A DNA stretch of 64,000 bases, taken from Malachius bipustulatus (lineage: Eukaryota > Arthropoda > Insecta > Coleoptera > Melyridae). Below are positions 58,845-64,000 of this stretch, piece after piece (the first letter of the stretch is position 1; each line of letters opens with the position of its first letter). A model generated the notes under the pieces. The model did not search any database and was not told where the DNA came from. It saw only the letters and a program-made list of their open reading frames with translations. Position numbers and translations under genes: made by a program. The stretch lies in assembly GCA_910589415.1 (NCBI GenBank), contig OU342632.1:12093507-12157506 (forward strand), given 5' to 3'.

Positions 58845-59770
58845 AAACTAAACATACCATAGTACAAAAAGTGCTTCCGCAAGAAGTTATGGCACCTTAA
58901 AGAAGTAAATTTGAATTCTACTTTGAACTACGATCAAGTTGAAAATTGATATACCTACGTAAGTTTTAGTGGAGGTCGAACAACACTAGCGTCTTGTAGC
59001 ATAATGCAGAGGGCGCTGTCAGCACATTTTTTCGTTTGTCTTTTACTATTTATTATTTATATTATCAATCTTTTCGTCACTATCATGGGTAAACTTTATG
59101 GAGTATAAGTTATTTTCACATAAAAAATTTTACTTATTTATTTCATGTCGAGAAATGTAAAAAGAAAAAATGTATCGTGTTCAAGAAAAACGCACTTAAA
59201 ATTGTTCTTTAGTTACCTTGTATCACAGCGATAAAAGAGCTACTTTTAATAAAAACCACAATTTATTCAGAAAAGATTCTTAAAATAGCCCCTTTAACTT
59301 TTTAGGAAAATTTTATATAAAAATTTTAGAAAAATGTTTTATTATAAGAATTATTCATTAAAATATCATTTACGATGTATTTAAAAACGCATTCGTGCGT
59401 TCACCTTTAAAATGAAACAGTTTTTCGACAAGAAATAGGAACATATAACTTTTTATACCTTTTAAAAATACCTTTTAAAAATAACGTGTGCTCCATAAAG
59501 TTTAACCATATAGTAACGGAAGGTTGATAATAAAAAATATGATAAAAGACACACGAACAAATATCTGTTCACAGTGCCATCTACATTATGCTACAAGACT
59601 TGAAAATAATATCGCTCGACCTCCTCTGAAACTGAAGTATATCAATCTTCAGCTTGATCGAAGTTTTTGTTAGTGAAATATACACGCAATCTAAAATTTC
59701 AAATTTTCTTCTTTAAGGTGTCGTAACTTCTTATGGAAGCACTATCGTGCTAAGATATGTTTCGTTTAAT
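58845..59770. repeat. 0.9 kb imperfect palindrome
   Basis: Left blocks (GTGCTTCCGCAAGAAGTTAT, GCACCTTAAAGAAG, GGAGGTCGAAC, CTTGTAGCATAATG) reappear inverted at the right (CTTCTTTAAGGTGTC, ATAACTT-like, GACCTCC, CATTATGCTACAAG). The pairing is interrupted, with a centre near 59307. Open frames are short and unrecognised. Confidence 0.7.
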
Positions 59771-61980
59771 CGTTTTTATTTGGGATCTCAAAGCTGCAGT
59801 TGAGCTGCGTTCCATTCATTTACGGACAGCCTGTATTTATGGGCACCTATTATGCTAAAAGCAAATTCACAACTAATTACTCTTCTAACCATTACTCACA
59901 TGCGTCTATAGATTTGACATGCTATTCGTCAATATGCAATATGAATTTATGTTCTTGCTTGCTTACAGGTGTATTCAGGTAATTTAAATCGATCTTTTAA
60001 AAAGTTAATCAAGCTACGCTCTGACATTTTTCAGCATAAGTACTTTGTTAAATCGACAATGCAAGGAAGTACATATATGCATTCGAGAACATGTGCATAA
60101 AAATATCCGGCTAAATCTTAGCACTAATAGTATTAACCCTTACAATTCCACTCATATACTATTACACACCCGTATGATTAATCAAATATCGTTTGCTATA
60201 TCGGATATTTATTTCGAGGAAGGAAGAGATAATGCAAGTGGATAAATTAATCGATAATTATTCTGCTTGTTAATAGGTTGTTGTGGAAATGGGTTGATTC
60301 CTTGACACTCTATTACTAAAAGTCACAATTAATTTAATTATTTGGAAATATTTTGTATGGAAGAAAAAAAGTTTACCATCGCTTTTTTCTGCTAATACAT
60401 TTTCGATACTGGAGATACATTTCGAGATATTAAAAGTATCGAAATTCAATGAAAAAAAAAACTTATCAAACTCCCTGCATCATGGAGAATACAACTTGCA
60501 AATAAAAGGCCTACATTTAATTATAAAAGATTACATGGTTGTTTCCTTGCGTGTGTTATCTAATCACATCCCAACTGTAAAACTATTTACTAATAAATTA
60601 ACCTCAATATATTTAAGCAGATATTTACATGATTTTATATTTAAATTGGCCTTCCATTGGTTACGTCTATGACTCAGGGTGTGTCTAGTCTGGTGTGACC
60701 TCTGCTTTGCATAATCCTGGATTAACGCATGTTATTTGTTGTTCCCAGATCGAGGGTAGGGTAGGAAAGCAGGAATTAGAGATAGAAATGCCACTTTATC
60801 CTGGCCGAGCGTGTAATAAATCTCATTTGCTCATCCCGTAACAGATATGCCTGTAAACGATTACCCTGCAAGTTTGCGTTACAGCACCAATGTAATTAGA
60901 AGCTTATTACATTTATTTTTCAATGTCAGTATGATTCTTATTTGAAAGCAGGGAATATAGTGTCGATGAGAATTTTCTAATATCGCCATCGTCCCTTGGT
61001 ATTTGGCACATTTTTAGAGACATTCTTTTCTAACGTCCACTACGTTCTGTACAATTTAATAAAATGTGATTTATTTTCTCAATTCTGCGCCACATAACAA
61101 TGTCCTAAAGATAAAACGGAGCCAGTTCAGGACGTCTTTATCTCATTAAAGTCACGAGAAATGCTTTTTAATATTACAGCTCCAGCATATATCGAGCTTA
61201 CGTCGATTAACAGCTTTACGTAAACAAAACTGAATTTTACAAGTATTTATGATTCTGGGGCAACTGACAAGGCTTACAAATTATAACCTTAAATTATATA
61301 AACCGGGTGGTCATTGCTTTTCATTTAATTGTAGGCGGCTTTTAATTCTCATTTGAAAATTTAGAAGAGTCCCAGTAAGGAAGCCTAACCAACCTCAAAG
61401 TTACCATGGTAACTTTCAAAAGGGGAAGGAAGCCAGCAGTCAACTTTCTCCAAGTTGTAGAAATTATTGTTCCAATTTTGCAGCTGAAACTGGACATGCA
61501 TTCGTTATGAAACTACCCTACATAAATAAATTGGAATTTCCATGTACAATGCGGGAAAACGGGTCAGAAAATATCACTGAGCAGTTATGCCGGAAATTTG
61601 GAGAATAGGAGGCCAATGCCAAAGCAGTAAAAGAAAAAAGTGTTTCCGTTGTATACTTGTAAGAAAGCCAGAAAATATGGTTGGCATTATAGTTTTTATT
61701 ACAGGATAATAAGATAATAACAGAAACGGCCGCTATAGGTAAAGTAAACTAGCCCTTATGAATAATAATTATTGCTGTTGATTTGTTTTTTTTATATAAC
61801 AAAATATGCAACGTGTAAATTAAGTAGATAACACTTAAATTCGATTAAAAGAAAATGTGCAAGGTTTGAACGCAATAAACCTTCTCCCTCAGTGATATTT
61901 TTCAGAGTCAAGAGTGTTTATTGAGATGTCATTTGTTGCCAAGGTCATTCCGATGACATACTCAGAATAGGTAATAGTCA
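59771..61980. other. Longest transposon-poor interval; no gene recognised
   Basis: No RT, transposase or TIR was found. A 20 bp perfect palindrome, AAAGTTACCATGGTAACTTT, lies at 61397-61416. The stretches 60640-60900 and 61080-61220 contain clustered TAAT, GGATTA and TTTGCATAA-type motifs and lower A/T bias. These could be regulatory DNA but could equally be ordinary sequence. Confidence 0.4.
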
Positions 61981-61984
61981 GAGT

Positions 61985-63430
61985 AAAATTCCAAGCAACT
62001 CTCTATGACATAATAAAAAGGGACTAAACATTGTAAGAAGATATTTCTTGGCAGTTGGGCTGAATATATACCCAGCAAAGACCAATGTCATAGCATTTAC
62101 TAGAAAAAGGAATCTTAGACTGAAAACAATCAGCCTAGACACGGTCGGTAAACATTGAATGGAAGCCTGAGGTTAATTATCTAGGAGTTATACTAGCCAG
62201 AAAACTCCTGTGGAAGAAGTATATGGAATAAAAGGTTAGCAGAGCCACTCGAGCCCTCCTCATGGTGGGTAGGAACATAAACATTGCAGAAAAGACCTGG
62301 GGATATAACCATGGTACATTGCAATGAATCAATACCATGATAGTGAGACCTATAATCATTTACGGATGTGTGGCTTGAGCAGATGGAACTATGAAGAAGA
62401 CTGGGAGGAATAATACCCTTGCAAAAATAGAGAGGCGTACGTTCGCGTGCAAAACAGGCCCACAGTGGCGTAGGAGGTAATTGTAGGTACACACACACCA
62501 CTGATGTGTGAGTAGCTGATTTATGACGTAGATTATCGCAAAAAGGGCTTTATCATAGAATGACTAGCGAAGAAAGAGGATTATCGATTAGGAGAAGGGA
62601 GCAGCTCTATACCTACCTGTACCTATTCAGAAATGTAGCACTAGCGCTCCTAGGAATTCAATCACTAGGAAGTAGGGTCTTGAGAAGAACTTTGTAATAT
62701 ACAGTTCAGTAACAAAAAGGAATGGACAAATGCGTCCAACAAGTACAATCTCAAACAGCATACCATAAAATGGTGCACAGATGGATCAGAAACAATCGGA
62801 GGAATAAGTGCAGGAGTCTTTGAACCTGGGACGAAATATATTGAGCCGAAGGGAAAGTACACCAGCAATTTCAAGCGGAACTCTACGCTGACGAACGATG
62901 CGCTCAATTTAATAAAGATATAAAGGAATTATAAAAAGCAAAAAATTCGCTATCTTCACAATAGCCAAGCTGCCATTAAAGCACTAGGCTCATACGTCAT
63001 CAGTTCATATATTGGGTAAAGATAACTAATGAACCTAAATAATTTACGCAAAGGAAACAAGCAGCTCTCCTTTGGGTGCCAGGACTCATAGGTGTATAAG
63101 ACAACGAAGAAGCCGACAACATATCAAAGCGAGGAGTAAGAACGCCACCCCTAGGGCCAGAAACTTTTTGCTGACTAGGAGAAAGTGTTTTCAAATACGA
63201 AATGAAGAAAGAAGAGGAAATCCTCTTCTTTCAAATTATAGATTTGAACCTGTATCAAACTCCACAAAAACGGTTTGAGAATGCTAACAGGTTTTCTCAC
63301 GGGGAATTGTAAACTCAGAGCACACCTTAGCTAGCGAGATTGGTCTACAAAATGACCACACCAGTAGATTCTGCTTGAAGGGGGACGAAACCACAACACA
63401 TTTTCCTTTTTCTTTGAAAGTTATAGAGGA
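61985..63430 (+). pseudogene. Decayed RNase H-bearing LINE, RT thumb to C-terminus
   Basis: Plus-strand frames give AKTNVIAFTRKRNLRLKTIS and VNYLGVILARKLLWKKYMEx (about 62170-62230), then ALLMVGRNINIAEKTWGYN and IVRPIIIYGCVA. The RNase H series follows: TDGSETIGGISAGVFEPGTK (62778-62835), FQAELYADE, SQPSCH (from SDSQAAI), LLWVPGLIGVxDNEEADNIS (63068-63127). The linker LGPETFC and MLTGFLTGNCKLRAH come next (63278-63320). The His of the usual PGHxGI motif is Leu here. Stops and shifts throughout make it inactive. Confidence 0.8.
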
Positions 63431-63439
63431 GCAATTACC

Positions 63440-64000
63440 CCTCAAGGGAGGTTGAAGTTTGAGGGGAGAGGTTACAAAAAAAAAATGACAATTTTAAAGC
63501 AAATACCTATTAACGAGTTTTCATATTTAGTTTAAAAAAATAGCTCATTTTTATTTTTGAATTTATGCGTTAGGTACTTAATTTCCACACTTATGTGTGG
63601 ATGATCAAATCTATGAAAACATTAACAGATTTATGATTCGATGAATCGCTTTCACAAATGGCTGAAAATGAGCTGGAATATGGAAAACAAGGGGCAGCTA
63701 GGGTGCCAGAATCTAAAAAATTCACATAGACACAGAATACATTCAGAAGACTTGTATAGTTCCTCTTGAGCTGCTCCTAAAACAGGAGTCTAAGTTCGGG
63801 CTAAAATAATGACATAACGTGAAGCTATATTGGACAAACACCAGGCCAGCTAGGATTAGTTTTGACTGACAGTTTTTTGTGATGGTATTTGGGATGTCGT
63901 CATCCGAAGAATGAGAAAACATGCAGTATCTAAAACTATAAGAATGAGCTACTTAAGAACTTACTATCATGAACTGTGACAGTAAACGAACTCTTGGCAT
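63440..64000. other. Window end without a recognisable feature
   Basis: AT-rich sequence following the LINE remnant; no tail, TIR or domain could be supported. Confidence 0.4.

Noticed and set aside
57911..58845. A transposon bounded by TATCTACGAGTGA and its complement around the LINE tail
   Set aside because: Only about 13 bp match at the two ends and the sequence inside them does not pair, so chance or shared ancestry of the palindromic module is as likely.
61397..61416. 20 bp perfect palindrome AAAGTTACCATGGTAACTTT
   Set aside because: It is a lone short palindrome with no flanking element structure; not enough to call a site.
1..64000. Possible CRISPR array, tRNA genes or bacterial operons
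   Set aside because: No regularly spaced identical repeats with unique spacers, no cloverleaf with an anticodon loop and no ribosome-binding-site-led gene blocks were seen.

Overview
This is strongly AT-rich eukaryotic nuclear DNA, most likely from an insect. The evidence is many decayed insect-type non-LTR retrotransposons, mariner-like transposases with an insect HTH (DUF4817-like) N-terminus, many TA-flanked inverted-repeat elements, and Penelope-like hammerhead motifs. The order (beetle or hemipteran, for example) cannot be decided by eye. I see no intact host gene, no tRNA or rRNA and nothing prokaryotic. Almost every long open frame is transposon debris or lies in the arm of a palindrome. 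The best open frame is the 27.86-28.50 kb RNase H of a truncated LINE.

Layout. 0.2-2.1 kb: small palindromic element, then a decayed reverse transcriptase. 3.2-8.5 kb: repeat fragments, a 1.65 kb multi-layer palindrome, then a jockey-like LINE remnant. 8.7-14.2 kb: mostly unassigned, with one copy of a two-copy dispersed repeat. 14.2-16.4 kb: short tandem duplication, possible solo LTR carrying a minisatellite, and a TA-flanked MITE. 18.9-24.1 kb: LINE RNase H remnant, then a large TIR transposon whose minus-strand product resembles XPG/FEN-type nucleases. That transposon is split by a 2.7 kb insertion with its own 41 bp TIRs. 24.3-26.9 kb: two more palindromes. 27.1-28.8 kb: second copy of the dispersed repeat, then a LINE insertion with a 48 bp target duplication. 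31.3-35.2 kb: mariner-like remnant, a perfect hairpin and a 1000 bp palindrome. 38-40.4 kb: hammerhead-like core, small MITEs and another palindrome. 41.7-46.9 kb: LINE tail and two mariner-type transposons, one carrying a palindrome inside its transposase gene. 49.8-53.7 kb: two inverted copies of an 860 bp family, one split by a LINE/SINE-like insertion with (TTA)n and a 17 bp target duplication. 54.2-56.1, 58.0-58.3 and 62.0-63.4 kb: LINE remnants. 58.8-59.8 kb: a large imperfect palindrome.

Unifying theme. At least nine elements have TA target duplications and inverted termini, many beginning TA-CAGGGTG. The DUF4817-type transposon at 42.6-45.2 kb has the same terminus, so its enzyme class is the natural candidate for mobilising the palindromes. 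Most striking, one palindromic core (5.5, 24.8, 40.0 and 43.9 kb; half a copy at 56.8 kb) is wrapped in different but always symmetric outer layers, like nested dolls. Such loci could be transcribed into long hairpin RNA. All boundaries and homologies here were read by eye.
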